This document shows positions 1 through 7,516 of a stretch of 40,390 nt of DNA, in pieces (position 1 is the first letter of the stretch; the number at the start of each line of letters is the position of its first letter). Under the pieces are notes generated by a model. That model saw only the letters and a list, made by a program, of their open reading frames with translations. It did no database searches and was not told where the DNA came from. This DNA is from Bryobacterales bacterium (lineage in GTDB: Bacteria; Acidobacteriota; Terriglobia; Bryobacterales; UBA6623): positions 1 through 40,390 of the forward strand of contig JAJDTX010000184.1 of the NCBI GenBank assembly GCA_022826925.1, given 5' to 3'. The translations under genes and the position numbers were made by a program.

Positions 1-1
1 A

Positions 2-118
2 TTAAAAAAGTCCGGGATGTTTTGGACCGTCAAAGGCGCGAACGCCATCATCGCCTTGCGCTGCGCCCAACTCTCCGATCGATTCGACGACTACTGGGAG
101 GACCGGGCGGCTGCATAG
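2..118 (+). CDS. ISKra4-type transposase, C-terminal end (cut by window edge)
   Basis: An open frame enters from the left edge and ends with TAG at 116-118. It encodes 38 residues beginning LKKSGMFWTVKGANAIIALR and ending DDYWEDRAAA. From memory of the family, this is the conserved C-terminal end of ISKra4-family transposases, where a KxSGM(F/R)W(T/S)V block is followed by a GANAIIALR helix. Only the tail is visible, so I cannot say whether the element is intact outside the window. A second, more decayed copy of the same end occurs at 7581-7811 on the same strand. Recognition is from the motif only; no terminal inverted repeat could be assigned. Confidence 0.7.
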   Translation, partial: LKKSGMFWTVKGANAIIALRCAQLSDRFDDYWEDRAAA

Positions 119-363
119 TTTCACAGAATTGTCGCGCACCCCCCAAGACCCCAAGACCCCAAGACCCCAAGACCCAAGACGTTCACAGGATCTTCACAGG
201 TTTACAGCATGCTCCGGTGATGAGCGGGACAAGTTAGGCGATGGGCGAGGCGGGGCGGTCGGGAATCCCTGTCGACGGCACTCGCAGGACGACCTCGCGT
301 GCGCGGGCGACAGCATCAGGGCTCGGCAAGCCGCTTCAACGCCGCGAAAAACGCGCGGGAAGC
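119..363. other. Intergenic stretch between transposase end and S9 peptidase stop
   Basis: No credible gene. It holds an 8-bp tandem repeat (141-179), a short direct repeat TTCACAGG near 183-200, and the probable right end of the ISKra4-type element. The S9 peptidase transcription unit arrives here from the right. I see no clear Rho-independent terminator. Confidence 0.4.
141..179. repeat. 8-bp tandem repeat, unit CCCCAAGA, almost five copies
   Basis: Four exact copies of CCCCAAGA run from 141 to 172, followed by a shortened copy to 179. The array lies about 22 bp after the transposase stop codon. Slippage can change the copy number of such a simple repeat. It is not a CRISPR: there are no spacers. 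Confidence 0.85.
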
Positions 364-2274
364 CTACGAGCGGACTCCCATGCGAAGGAGCACTGTCGCG
401 TAGAAGCCGAGCTCGGCCTCCAATGCTTGCCGGATGTGCACTGCCTCCTTGAAACCGTGCGACTCGCCCTCGAACAGGTAATACGCCGCGGGGACGCCGC
501 CGAGACGCAACGCGGCCACCATCGCTTCAGTCTGCGCCTTGGGGACAACCGGATCGTCCGAACCTTGGAAGAAGATCACGGGGGCCTTGACTTGTCCTGC
601 GCGGCCCAGCGGAGAGCGCTCACGGAAGAGCGTCTCTTGGGCGGGCCATTCGCCAATCAGCGTGTCGTGGTATCTGGACTCGAACTTGTGCGTCTCCTCC
701 GCCAGGCCCGCAAGTTCGCTGATCCCGTAGTAGGAGGCACCAGCTGCAAAGACATCACGGAACGCCAAGCAGCACAGAGCGGTATAGCCCCCGGCGCTGC
801 CGCCCTTGACGATCAGGCGGTTTTCGTCGGCCTGGCCTTGGGCGACGAAATGCCGGGCGGCCGCGACGGTATCCTCGACGTCGACGACTCCCCACTGGCC
901 GTTCAGGCGCTCCCGGTAGGCCCTGCCGAACCCGCTGCTGCCGCCATAGTTGAGGTCGGCGAGGGCGAATCCGCGGCTGGTCCAGAACTGAACGGTGAGC
1001 GACAAGGCGTCGCTGGCAGCAGCGGTCGGGCCGCCATGGACACGAACGATGAGCGGTGGCTTTTCCTCGGGCGGAGCCTCGAAGTCTGGATTGTAGGGCT
1101 TGTACAAGAAGGCGTGGACCGCTGTTCCGTCTCCGGAACGGAAATACTCGGAGCTCGGAGCCGAGAAGTAGCTAGGTACTTGCTCGGGAATCTCGGCGGA
1201 ATCCCTGAGCGTCTCGATCCGGCGCGAGCTCAGATCCATGCGCACTAGGGCCGGGGACTGTGTCGGCGACGCCGCGCGAAACACCGCTTCGGTGCCGCGC
1301 ACCGTGACGGAGTCGATCTGGCTGTACGGCGAGTGAACCGGATCGAGCTCGCCGCTGCCATCCAGCAGGCCCAAGCTCCAGCGGCCGTGCTCGCAGTACG
1401 CGGCAAGAATCCGGCCGTCACGCGCGAAACCGTACGTCGACATCCGGAAGACCCACTGCGGCTGCCCGAACTCCGCTTCCCGCTCGTGCAGCGGAACGGC
1501 GGCGCCATCGTGGCGGTACAGGTTCCAATACCCCGTCCGGTCGGACACGTAGTGGAGCTCTCCGGCCGGAGACCACTGTGGCTGGAAGATCGATTCGCTG
1601 GCACCGCCGGCAAGCTTCTCCCGCCCTTCCAGCCCGCCATCCGCACCAAGGTTCCCGACCCAAAGCTCGGTGCCGTCCCAAGGCATGTTCGGGTGCTGCC
1701 ACTGGAGCCAGCACAGGCGCGCGCCATCCGGGCTCACGCGGGGATTGGAGTAGAAATCGGAACCCTTGAGCAAGCAGCGCACCGGCTGGATGCCGGGCCC
1801 CGATGCAATCGCAACAAGCGACTGCCGCGCTTCGCGACCCGATTCCGAGTGGTCTTCGCAGACGGCGATGATTCGCTCACGAGCCGAATCGACCTCCAGA
1901 TCGGCATACCTCTGCGGGCCAGCCGCCGTCAGCGCCTGCGAGCGGCCGTCCGGGCCGAGGCGATGCAGCAGCCGGTCGCGAGCCTCGGAAAAGTAGACCG
2001 TTCCATCCAGGACGGCATAGGCGCCGCCGCCGTACTCGTGGACCCCGGTGCGCACGGACGAGGGGGCCAGGAGCAGATCGCGAATGTTCCCGTCGCGACC
2101 GCGACAGACCAAGGCCATGCGGCCGCCCTCGGCCGGCCGGCCCTCAAGCCAATAGACTTCACCGCCATCCAGCGTCGGCTCGCTTATCCGGATGGACTTG
2201 CCGGCCACCAAGTCCGCCGTGATCGGCGATTTCCAGAAGCCGTACTCCGCAACGACCCGCTCGCCCGCGCTCAC
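364..2274 (-). CDS. S9 family peptidase (prolyl oligopeptidase/acylaminoacyl-peptidase type)
   Basis: A 636-residue serine peptidase with an N-terminal beta-propeller-like part (about residues 1-370) and a C-terminal alpha/beta-hydrolase domain. The catalytic triad is readable: Ser493 in GGSAGGY, Asp574 in GSDDPVVP and His606 in ESHGFK. The oxyanion-side motif VRVHGGP lies upstream. The family cleaves short peptides or N-terminal acyl-amino acids. I see no signal peptide with the chosen start, so it is probably cytoplasmic. The start is GTG at 2274, which overlaps the stop of the upstream phosphatase gene as GTGA. Although the frame stays open to 2715, the extra part only mirrors the phosphatase gene. 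It is probably the last gene of the atp F0 transcription unit. Confidence 0.9.
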   Translation of the reverse strand: MSAGERVVAEYGFWKSPITADLVAGKSIRISEPTLDGGEVYWLEGRPAEGGRMALVCRGRDGNIRDLLLAPSSVRTGVHEYGGGAYAVLDGTVYFSEARDRLLHRLGPDGRSQALTAAGPQRYADLEVDSARERIIAVCEDHSESGREARQSLVAIASGPGIQPVRCLLKGSDFYSNPRVSPDGARLCWLQWQHPNMPWDGTELWVGNLGADGGLEGREKLAGGASESIFQPQWSPAGELHYVSDRTGYWNLYRHDGAAVPLHEREAEFGQPQWVFRMSTYGFARDGRILAAYCEHGRWSLGLLDGSGELDPVHSPYSQIDSVTVRGTEAVFRAASPTQSPALVRMDLSSRRIETLRDSAEIPEQVPSYFSAPSSEYFRSGDGTAVHAFLYKPYNPDFEAPPEEKPPLIVRVHGGPTAAASDALSLTVQFWTSRGFALADLNYGGSSGFGRAYRERLNGQWGVVDVEDTVAAARHFVAQGQADENRLIVKGGSAGGYTALCCLAFRDVFAAGASYYGISELAGLAEETHKFESRYHDTLIGEWPAQETLFRERSPLGRAGQVKAPVIFFQGSDDPVVPKAQTEAMVAALRLGGVPAAYYLFEGESHGFKEAVHIRQALEAELGFYATVLLRMGVRS

Positions 2275-4097
2275 GAGGCCTCCGCCGCCAAGATCGATTC
2301 GGCGTAGAGCAGCTCGCCGGTCAGGCCGTCGTAGTACTGGAAGATCGCTTGCGGCCGCGGGTACGCGACCCAGCGCGGGCGGCCCTCCGGCCCCGGGTTG
2401 TTGAAGACATTGCTGATGCGCACCACGCAATACACCGGCCTGCGGCGCTCGCTCGAGTCGTCGAGAAAGAACGTCGACCAGCGAATCTGGGCGTTGCGGC
2501 CGCGCGATTCGAAATCCCCGTTGGGCGGCCGGCCTGCCTCGGACACGAGGGCATGGTTGCCGGAGCTGTGCGGGCCGGCCGCGAACTCGCGGACGCGATC
2601 CGTGATCTGGATGGCGAAGCTGTTGTGCAAGTCGCCTGTCAGCACGAATACAGGCTTGCCAAGGCCGTCCCAGAATTTGATCAGCTCCTCCCGCTCGGCC
2701 GCCATCGCGGTCCAAGCCTCGTCTTTGTTGGGTCCGCCCATGCCCGGCCCGACATGCGGGACCATCAGGTTCACCGACGAGATCACGAACAGGAAATCGG
2801 CCTCGCTGGCCTGCATGCCCTGCTTCAGCCAGCGCTTTTGGCGCTCTCCCAGCATCGAGACTCCGGGCTTGAACGGATCCGCCTTGTCATGCACCTGCCG
2901 GTGGCTGCGCGTGTCCAGGAAGAAGAACTCGGCGTTGGATATCGCGCGCCGCCAGTAGTTCAGGCGCCCGATCGAGTAGGCGGCATTGCCATCGACGTCC
3001 GCCGCCGGATGGATCCTTAAGCTCGTATCGTCGAGCACCTGCTCGATCCGGTAGACTCCCGCATTCGGGTCGCCCCGGACGGCGTCAAGCTCCTTGAGGT
3101 TCACGCCCGCGTCAGGCTCGCCCCAATGGACCGTCAGAGTGGCTGCCTGGGCCAGGTCCAATCCGCTGAGGCCGCCGTCCTCGTCGCGCAGGATCGAAGC
3201 GCCTGCCTCCAAATTGGCCTTGCCGAAGTGGATCGGTTGGGTGTGGGCTACCTCGTTGGCCCACCCGAGGTAGTCGTACCAGCCCTGTACGCCGATATCG
3301 CGGAACACGGCCCTGCGGCTGCGCAGGCCGAGCGTGCCCGTACCGTTTACGTCACCGAGGATTTCGTGGTCGTCGAAAACGAAGAACGACGGCATCTCGC
3401 GGTGCCAGGCCGCCATGTCGAGGCCGCGCTCGAGATAGAGCTTGTAGTTCTGCCAAACTCCCGCGATCGTGGGAGCCAGCGCGACCACCCTGGGCGCATC
3501 TGAGGCACCGCTCTGCCGAAGCCACTCCGCGGCCGGGTAGTCCCGCTGCTCTTCGTACAACCAGTCGCCATTCTGGATCGCGAAGTGCGCCCGGTCATCG
3601 AGCTTGGCCAGCATCGTGCGAAAAGCGGGCTGGTCGGAATCAAATTGCTTGTTGCCGCAGGCGAACTCGAACGAAAAGTTGAACAGTCCTCGCGGGTTGA
3701 CCTTAGGGTCCGCCACTTCCGCAGCCGCCGGCAGAGTGCGGAACGTCGCGACGGGCGGCACCGTCCCGGCCGCCTCCAAGCGGTAGGCGTACAGCGTGTC
3801 AGGCTCCAGCCCTTTCAACAGCCCCCAGCCCGTGTTGTCCCTGTCGAGGGTCGTGGCAATCGGCGCTGAGACCTGCTCGCCTGTGCCACCGACCGGCCAG
3901 TAGCGCACCCGGAAGGCAGCGGGCGCGCGCGTGCGCGCCCAAACCGCAACGCTGTCGGAGGCGAGTCGGCCCAAGATCGGGCCGTGCGAAATCTGCCCGG
4001 GCGAGGGCTGGTCGACGGCGCAGCCGACGAGGCCCGCCGCGAGCAGAACGCCCGCCCAAGCTTGCGGCTGCAACAGTCGGGCTCGGCCGGGCGCCAT
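2271..4097 (-). CDS. PhoD-like phosphatase/phosphodiesterase, lipoprotein
   Basis: A 608-residue protein of the PhoD-like metallophosphatase family. The N-terminus is a lipoprotein signal with lipobox LVGC (Cys26), so it is probably membrane anchored outside the cytoplasm. An N-terminal beta domain (about 36-125) precedes the metallophosphatase core. Metal-ligand motifs are NGDWLY (Asp178), FDDHE (242-245), DTRSHR and TGDLHNSF near the C-terminus. Family members hydrolyse phosphomonoesters or diesters and use Fe/Ca or similar metals; the substrate here is not predictable. ATG at 4097 overlaps the atpF stop codon by one base (TGATG), and the stop overlaps the next gene's GTG, so translation is coupled through all three genes. 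An extracytoplasmic phosphatase inside an ATP synthase operon is unusual. Confidence 0.88.
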   Translation of the reverse strand: MAPGRARLLQPQAWAGVLLAAGLVGCAVDQPSPGQISHGPILGRLASDSVAVWARTRAPAAFRVRYWPVGGTGEQVSAPIATTLDRDNTGWGLLKGLEPDTLYAYRLEAAGTVPPVATFRTLPAAAEVADPKVNPRGLFNFSFEFACGNKQFDSDQPAFRTMLAKLDDRAHFAIQNGDWLYEEQRDYPAAEWLRQSGASDAPRVVALAPTIAGVWQNYKLYLERGLDMAAWHREMPSFFVFDDHEILGDVNGTGTLGLRSRRAVFRDIGVQGWYDYLGWANEVAHTQPIHFGKANLEAGASILRDEDGGLSGLDLAQAATLTVHWGEPDAGVNLKELDAVRGDPNAGVYRIEQVLDDTSLRIHPAADVDGNAAYSIGRLNYWRRAISNAEFFFLDTRSHRQVHDKADPFKPGVSMLGERQKRWLKQGMQASEADFLFVISSVNLMVPHVGPGMGGPNKDEAWTAMAAEREELIKFWDGLGKPVFVLTGDLHNSFAIQITDRVREFAAGPHSSGNHALVSEAGRPPNGDFESRGRNAQIRWSTFFLDDSSERRRPVYCVVRISNVFNNPGPEGRPRWVAYPRPQAIFQYYDGLTGELLYAESILAAEAS

Positions 4098-4615
4098 CAC
4101 TGCACGGGCGGCTTGGGCAGTTGGTCCAAGAAGCCCTGCACCAACTGTCGGTTCTCTTCCTCGCCGAGATTCTTCTTCAACAACTGCTCCGCCGCCAGGA
4201 TGGCCAAGCCCGCGGCCTCCTGCCGGATGTCGGAGAGCGCGGCTCGCCGTTCGACCTCGAGCTGGCGGCGCCCCTCCTCCACGATCTTGCGCGCTTCGCC
4301 GCGGGCCTCTTCGCGGGCCTGCGCGCGGACCCGCTCCGCGTCCTGCCTCGCCTCTGCCACGAGCTCTTGCGACTGGCGCAGCGAAGCCTCCATGTTGGCC
4401 TTGTTCTCCTCGATAGCCCGCTCGGCCTCGGCCTGGGCTTGCTCGGCCTTCTCCAGCGACTCGCGAATCCGCCCCTCGCGCTCTTCGAGCACGCCAAGAA
4501 TGGGCTTCCACGCGATCAGCCGCAGCGCCAGAAAGGTAACCAAGAACGTCACCACGGTCCAAATCATCAGACCGGGCTCGAACTGGAGCAGGGCGTTTGC
4601 GTTATCACCGGCCAT
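4097..4615 (-). CDS. atpF: F0F1 ATP synthase subunit B
   Basis: A 172-residue peripheral-stalk subunit. One N-terminal membrane helix (about residues 16-38, containing MIWTVVTFLVTFLAL) is followed by a long charged, alanine- and glutamate-rich coiled coil starting at WKPILGVLEEREGRI. This matches the usual b-subunit layout and length. It links the F0 membrane sector to the F1 head. The stop codon overlaps the start of the phosphatase gene. atpH, which usually follows atpF together with the F1 genes, is absent here. Only one b-type gene is present, so there is no b' partner in the window. Confidence 0.95.
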   Translation of the reverse strand: MAGDNANALLQFEPGLMIWTVVTFLVTFLALRLIAWKPILGVLEEREGRIRESLEKAEQAQAEAERAIEENKANMEASLRQSQELVAEARQDAERVRAQAREEARGEARKIVEEGRRQLEVERRAALSDIRQEAAGLAILAAEQLLKKNLGEEENRQLVQGFLDQLPKPPVQ

Positions 4616-4651
4616 GCGAATTCCTCCGGCAGTTCCCCGCGCTCGGGGGCG

Positions 4652-4942
4652 CTAGAACAGCAACGCGACGAACAAGACGCCGAGCCCGATCACAGCCACG
4701 CCTTCCAGCAGGAAGAGCGGCAGCTGGAAGGCGCCGCGGATGTCCTTGGCCGCCTGTGGCTGGCGCGCGATGCTCTCGACTGCGGCCGCCGTGAACTTGC
4801 CGATGCCGAGGCCGGCGCCGACCACGATGATCCCGGCGCCGATCGCGCTGCCGGCACCTTTGTCGAGCAACTGTGCGGACGCCATGGCCGGCATGGCCAG
4901 CAAGATGGCGAGGGCGAACAGGATGTTGAGTGTGCGATTCAT
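4652..4942 (-). CDS. atpE: F0F1 ATP synthase subunit C with N-terminal signal-like segment
   Basis: A 96-residue proteolipid forming the rotor ring. Residues 1-24 look like a cleavable signal peptide ending in PAMASAQ. Two membrane helices follow: a glycine-rich one (GAGIIVVGAGLGIG) and a second carrying the ion-binding glutamate in FLLEGVAVIGLG. The polar loop contains ARQPQAA, as in other c subunits. The residue after the glutamate is Gly, not the Ser/Thr often seen in sodium-specific rings, so proton use is more likely (inference). The start is ATG at 4942 with a strong GGAGGAAA ribosome-binding site about 8 bp upstream. Confidence 0.95.
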   Translation of the reverse strand: MNRTLNILFALAILLAMPAMASAQLLDKGAGSAIGAGIIVVGAGLGIGKFTAAAVESIARQPQAAKDIRGAFQLPLFLLEGVAVIGLGVLFVALLF

Positions 4943-4988
4943 TGCTTGGTTTCCTCCGTTGGGATGCGATATAGCTGCTTGAGCCGTG

Positions 4989-5819
4989 TCAATGTTCGTC
5001 TGCCACGAGCATTCCGACATACAGCGCCGTCAGCAGCGTGAAGACATAGGCTTGGATGAAGGCCACGATGAGTTCCAACAGCATGATCGCGGCCGCCAGC
5101 GGCACGGAGACCGCCGACACGGCCACGCTCTGGAACAGGAAGATGAAGCCGAGGATGATCAAGATGACGATGTGCCCGGCGGTCATGTTGGCGCCCAGGC
5201 GGATCATCAGCGCGATCGGCCGCACCAGCATCGAGATGATCTCGAGCAGGATCACGACCGGAGCGATGGCAAGTGGAGTGCCCTCGGGAACCATGTGCTT
5301 GAAATAGCCGACCGGGCCGAGGGCGACCATGCCGGTGACCACGAAGGTCAGAAAGGACATGAGCGCCAGCGCGCCGGTGACGTTCAGGTTGCTGGTCGCC
5401 GTGAAGCCCCCCGGAACCATGCCCAGCAAGTTGCAGGTCAGGATGAAGAAGAACAGCGTCAGCAGAAAGGGCGTGAAACGGCGGCCCCACTTCTCGCCCA
5501 TGTTTCCGACCGCGATCTCGTCGCGCACGAACACGACCAGCATTTCGAGGGCGTTGGTCACCCCGCTGGGCGCTTCCTGCCCTCCCCGCGGGCGGCGCAG
5601 GAAAATCCCCAGCAGCACGATCAGAGTGACCGACGCGATCAGCATCATCAAGACGGCCTTGCTGACCCCGAGCGTCTCGACCGTCGAATGCAGGTACGGC
5701 TCCAGCCAGGCCGGCAGATGGATCTGGCTGTTGGCGATGTGATGCATGATCACATCGGCGATGCCCTCCTCCTCGCCGGAGGCGGCCAGGAAAGCCAGCG
5801 GCGGTTGCGCGCTCAGCAC
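4989..5819 (-). CDS. atpB: F0F1 ATP synthase subunit A
   Basis: A multi-spanning a subunit of 276 residues that forms the proton half-channels. The hallmark segment IRLGANMTAGHIVILII contains the essential channel arginine and the NMxAGH motif. The C-terminal helix carries the usual LELIVAFIQAYVFTLL. The chosen GTG at 5819 overlaps the preceding small gene by 7 bp. A GTG at 5753 with a good GGAGGAGGG site, or ATG at 5747, are plausible alternatives. These would remove the segment before the MHHIANSQIHLPAW block, which aligns with the start of many shorter a subunits. Confidence 0.93.
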   Translation of the reverse strand: MLSAQPPLAFLAASGEEEGIADVIMHHIANSQIHLPAWLEPYLHSTVETLGVSKAVLMMLIASVTLIVLLGIFLRRPRGGQEAPSGVTNALEMLVVFVRDEIAVGNMGEKWGRRFTPFLLTLFFFILTCNLLGMVPGGFTATSNLNVTGALALMSFLTFVVTGMVALGPVGYFKHMVPEGTPLAIAPVVILLEIISMLVRPIALMIRLGANMTAGHIVILIILGFIFLFQSVAVSAVSVPLAAAIMLLELIVAFIQAYVFTLLTALYVGMLVADEH

Positions 5820-6094
5820 CGCTCGAAGTACCTCGTGTAGCGGACGCCCTCGAAGACCTGGGAGGCCAGGTAGCCCGCCAGCAAGGCCAGTACGTAGGCG
5901 CGAGCGTCGATCGCATCGCTGCTCAGCGACCAAGCGACAAGCGCCAGCACCCACAGCGCACGCAACCCGGCTCCGATGGCCAGCGCCGAGAACAGTCTGC
6001 GCTTGAGGGTAGGGGCGCCCAGCCGCAGCACCGCCTCGGATACCAAGGCGGTCACAAGCCCGCAAGCCAGCCCAAGTGGGATCTCCGCGTTCAT
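5813..6094 (-). CDS. AtpI-like small membrane protein of the atp operon
   Basis: A 93-residue hydrophobic protein with about three predicted membrane helices (near residues 5-22, 33-52 and 62-80) and a basic C-terminus ending RYTRYFERC. It lies between atpZ and atpB, where atpI normally stands, and starts with an ATGA overlap on the atpZ stop. Known AtpI/AtpR proteins help assemble the c ring or supply magnesium. The sequence is too divergent for me to assign it firmly, so the role rests on position, size and hydrophobicity. Confidence 0.7.
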   Translation of the reverse strand: MNAEIPLGLACGLVTALVSEAVLRLGAPTLKRRLFSALAIGAGLRALWVLALVAWSLSSDAIDARAYVLALLAGYLASQVFEGVRYTRYFERC

Positions 6095-6285
6095 TGCCTT
6101 GTCCACATCGCCTTGGCCAAGTTGTAGAAGCCGGCCACGATCCCCGCAAAGAGCCCGGCCACCGCCGCCGCCGGGTTGCAGTCCCAGCGCTGCCCGATCC
6201 AAGCGCCTACCAACAACCCGCCCAGCACCATTCCGCTCAACGACAATGCCGCCGCGAGGGCAGCATTGCGGGGTTGGAACGGCAC
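6091..6285 (-). CDS. atpZ: AtpZ/AtpI family ATP synthase accessory protein
   Basis: A 64-residue protein with two membrane hairpin helices separated by a short polar turn (GAWIGQRWDCNP). It ends in the AtpZ-type block AGFYNLAKAMW. AtpZ proteins are encoded at the head of atp operons and assist F0 function or magnesium entry. The start is GTG at 6285, preceded by AGGA about 8 bp upstream; no ATG is suitable. The first 22-23 codons and the upstream region are duplicated at 7363-7516, where the gene copy is broken after the GMVLGG block. Confidence 0.82.
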   Translation of the reverse strand: MPFQPRNAALAAALSLSGMVLGGLLVGAWIGQRWDCNPAAAVAGLFAGIVAGFYNLAKAMWTRQ

Positions 6286-6373
6286 CGGCTTGTCCTAGTC
6301 TTGGATGGGCTGTGGTGCGGGAACCTAGAGGTGCGCGGGGCCGCGATCCACGGCCTACCCTGACCATACCAGA
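6218..6373. repeat. Direct repeat copy A: atp promoter region plus 5' end of atpZ
   Basis: This ~155-bp segment recurs at 7363-7516 in the same orientation. By hand alignment I count about eight differences including one 1-bp gap, roughly 95% identity. It spans the atpZ upstream region, its ribosome-binding site and its first codons. This copy is the functional one, because atpZ continues intact. Weaker similarity seems to continue to about 6400. Confidence 0.9.
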
Positions 6374-6392
6374 ATGGCGGTCTGGGATACAA
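6363..6392 (-). promoter_or_regulatory. Candidate promoter of the atp F0 operon
   Basis: On the minus strand TTGTAT (6392-6387) is followed after 18 bp by TATGGT (6368-6363), with a TG one base before the -10 (extended -10). It would start transcription near 6356, about 70 bp before the atpZ GTG. The same spacing is kept in the repeat copy at 7507-7536 (TTGTGG, 18 bp, TATGGC). The assignment is pattern-based only. Confidence 0.4.
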
Positions 6393-6512
6393 CATCATTG
6401 CTCGGTCCGGGATGTCGGATGTTCCGCGGTGACTGTCAATCACTGGGCGACGCCGGGCGCAGACTAGCTCAAGAATGATCGTAGGTGAACTTCAAGACCG
6501 TAGCGATTGCCA

Positions 6513-6968
6513 CTACGCGAATCGAAAGTGCGTGAAATTGAATGCGGCTTGGTTTCCTTTAGCCAACGCCGCCAAGTAGAGCTTCAGGTCCGCCGTTAGG
6601 AGGGGAGTCCGGTTTGATACATGCTCAAGCAAGGCAGCGTCTGTGAGCCCGAGTCGGAGAAATTCCTGATTTGCGGATGCCGTCGCACTTGAGACGACAA
6701 TCTCCCTGCTTTCGTGTATCAGCGATTTAAGCCTCCCCATGAGTTCCGAGCGCTCTGGTTCTCCGTGGTAAGCAAGAAGATTCGACGTTTCCGTCAAGGT
6801 GTTCGGAGTAACAAGCAGGTAGTCGTAACGAGACGTGAAGTCGAGCAATTTGTCATAGTCCTCAGGAGAGAACGCGCTCAACCGCCGGTGGTGATCGACG
6901 AGTCGCCGAGAAACATCCCCGACGATCCGGAGGACTAGCAGGTTTGCATCGATATAGATGCCAGGCAA
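6513..6968 (-). CDS. PIN-domain protein (putative ribonuclease/toxin)
   Basis: A 151-residue protein with the PIN-like order of acidic residues: Asp8 in YIDANLLV, Glu60 in TLTETSNLL, Asp110 in GLTDAALLE and Asp126 in LLTADLKLY. PIN proteins are metal-dependent RNases; many are toxins of type II toxin-antitoxin pairs. The start is TTG at 6968, with a GAGGT site 8 bp upstream that overlaps the stop of the preceding gene. No nearby ATG fits. It follows the 86-residue gene after 10 bp and is clearly co-transcribed with it. Base composition is lower than in neighbouring genes (32 G/C of 60 in 6721-6780), suggesting transfer. Toxicity is inferred, not shown. Confidence 0.8.
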   Translation of the reverse strand: MPGIYIDANLLVLRIVGDVSRRLVDHHRRLSAFSPEDYDKLLDFTSRYDYLLVTPNTLTETSNLLAYHGEPERSELMGRLKSLIHESREIVVSSATASANQEFLRLGLTDAALLEHVSNRTPLLTADLKLYLAALAKGNQAAFNFTHFRFA

Positions 6969-6978
6969 CGTTGATACC

Positions 6979-7239
6979 TCAGGCTAGCGAGCGGTTCTTT
7001 ACTTCAATCACTGCACCGCTTGCGTCGACTATTCTGATGGCCTTATACTCCCGCTCGGGACGCGTCTCGGGCGTTGGACGGTCCCACAAGCGAATGAATC
7101 CAATGGTGATGAACCAAGATCTCGGCGCGTGGTCATCGTACTCAATCTCTTCGACGCCGACCTCGCCGATGGGTTCGTGGGCATATAGCTCCTTGACGAA
7201 CGCTCTCGCCTGATCTACTGCTTCGCGTACGTTCATCAT
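6979..7239 (-). CDS. Small conserved-type protein paired with the PIN gene (possible antitoxin)
   Basis: An 86-residue protein starting MMNVREAVDQARAFVKELY and ending DASGAVIEVKNRSLA. It has an N-terminal amphipathic helix followed by beta-rich sequence (WFITIGFIRLWDR, then YKAIRIVDASGAVIEVK). I recall similar unnamed proteins beside PIN-domain genes, but it is not a classic DNA-binding antitoxin: I see no ribbon-helix-helix, AbrB or helix-turn-helix motif. Two ATG codons are possible; the second (7236) has the better distance to AGAGG. It is the first gene of the cassette, the usual place for an antitoxin. Function unknown. Confidence 0.72.
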   Translation of the reverse strand: MMNVREAVDQARAFVKELYAHEPIGEVGVEEIEYDDHAPRSWFITIGFIRLWDRPTPETRPEREYKAIRIVDASGAVIEVKNRSLA

Positions 7240-7313
7240 TGCCTCTAATGTGATCGCCCGTCATTTGAACGCTGGACAGCCAGAGTCCAAGAGATCGTCA
7301 GCTCATATTACCA
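7240..7313 (-). promoter_or_regulatory. Leader region of the PIN cassette
   Basis: This short stretch separates the cassette start from the atpZ remnant. It is richer in A/T than the flanks (for example GTAATATGAGCTGACG on the minus strand), and could hold the cassette's own promoter or operator. I cannot assign a clear -35/-10 pair. Transcription may also arrive from the copied atp promoter at 7507-7536. Confidence 0.25.
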
Positions 7314-7430
7314 TCAGTTGGACTCCCTTCGGCCTGGATTGACTGGGCTGTCCGCCTCCTCGCCGCCCAGCACCATCCCGCTCAACGACAATGCCGCCGC
7401 GACGGCAGCATTGCGGGGTTGGAACGGCAC
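7314..7430 (-). pseudogene. Truncated duplicate of atpZ (5' end only)
   Basis: Beginning at GTG 7430, the frame repeats the atpZ N-terminus (PFQPRNAAVAAALSLSGMVLGG, one Leu-to-Val change). It then runs into unrelated sequence and stops at 7314, giving a 38-codon frame. It lacks the second helix and the AGFYNL block, so it cannot be a working AtpZ. The break point coincides with the end of the direct repeat near 7363. This shows that the repeat is a copy of the atp operon head and not an independent element. Confidence 0.8.
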
Positions 7431-7516
7431 CGGCCTGTCCCAGTCTTGGATGGGCTGTGGTGCGGGAACCTATAGGTGCGCGGGCCGCGATCCACGGCCT
7501 ACTCTGGCCATACCAG
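7363..7516. repeat. Direct repeat copy B: duplicated atp promoter and atpZ start
   Basis: Second copy of the 6218-6373 segment, same orientation, about 95% identical by eye, about 1.14 kb away. It includes the copied -10/-35-like hexamers (7507-7536), the ribosome-binding region and the atpZ remnant. The PIN cassette lies exactly between the two copies. Confidence 0.9.

Noticed and set aside
141..179. CRISPR-like array
   Set aside because: The units are 8 bp and contiguous, with no spacers.
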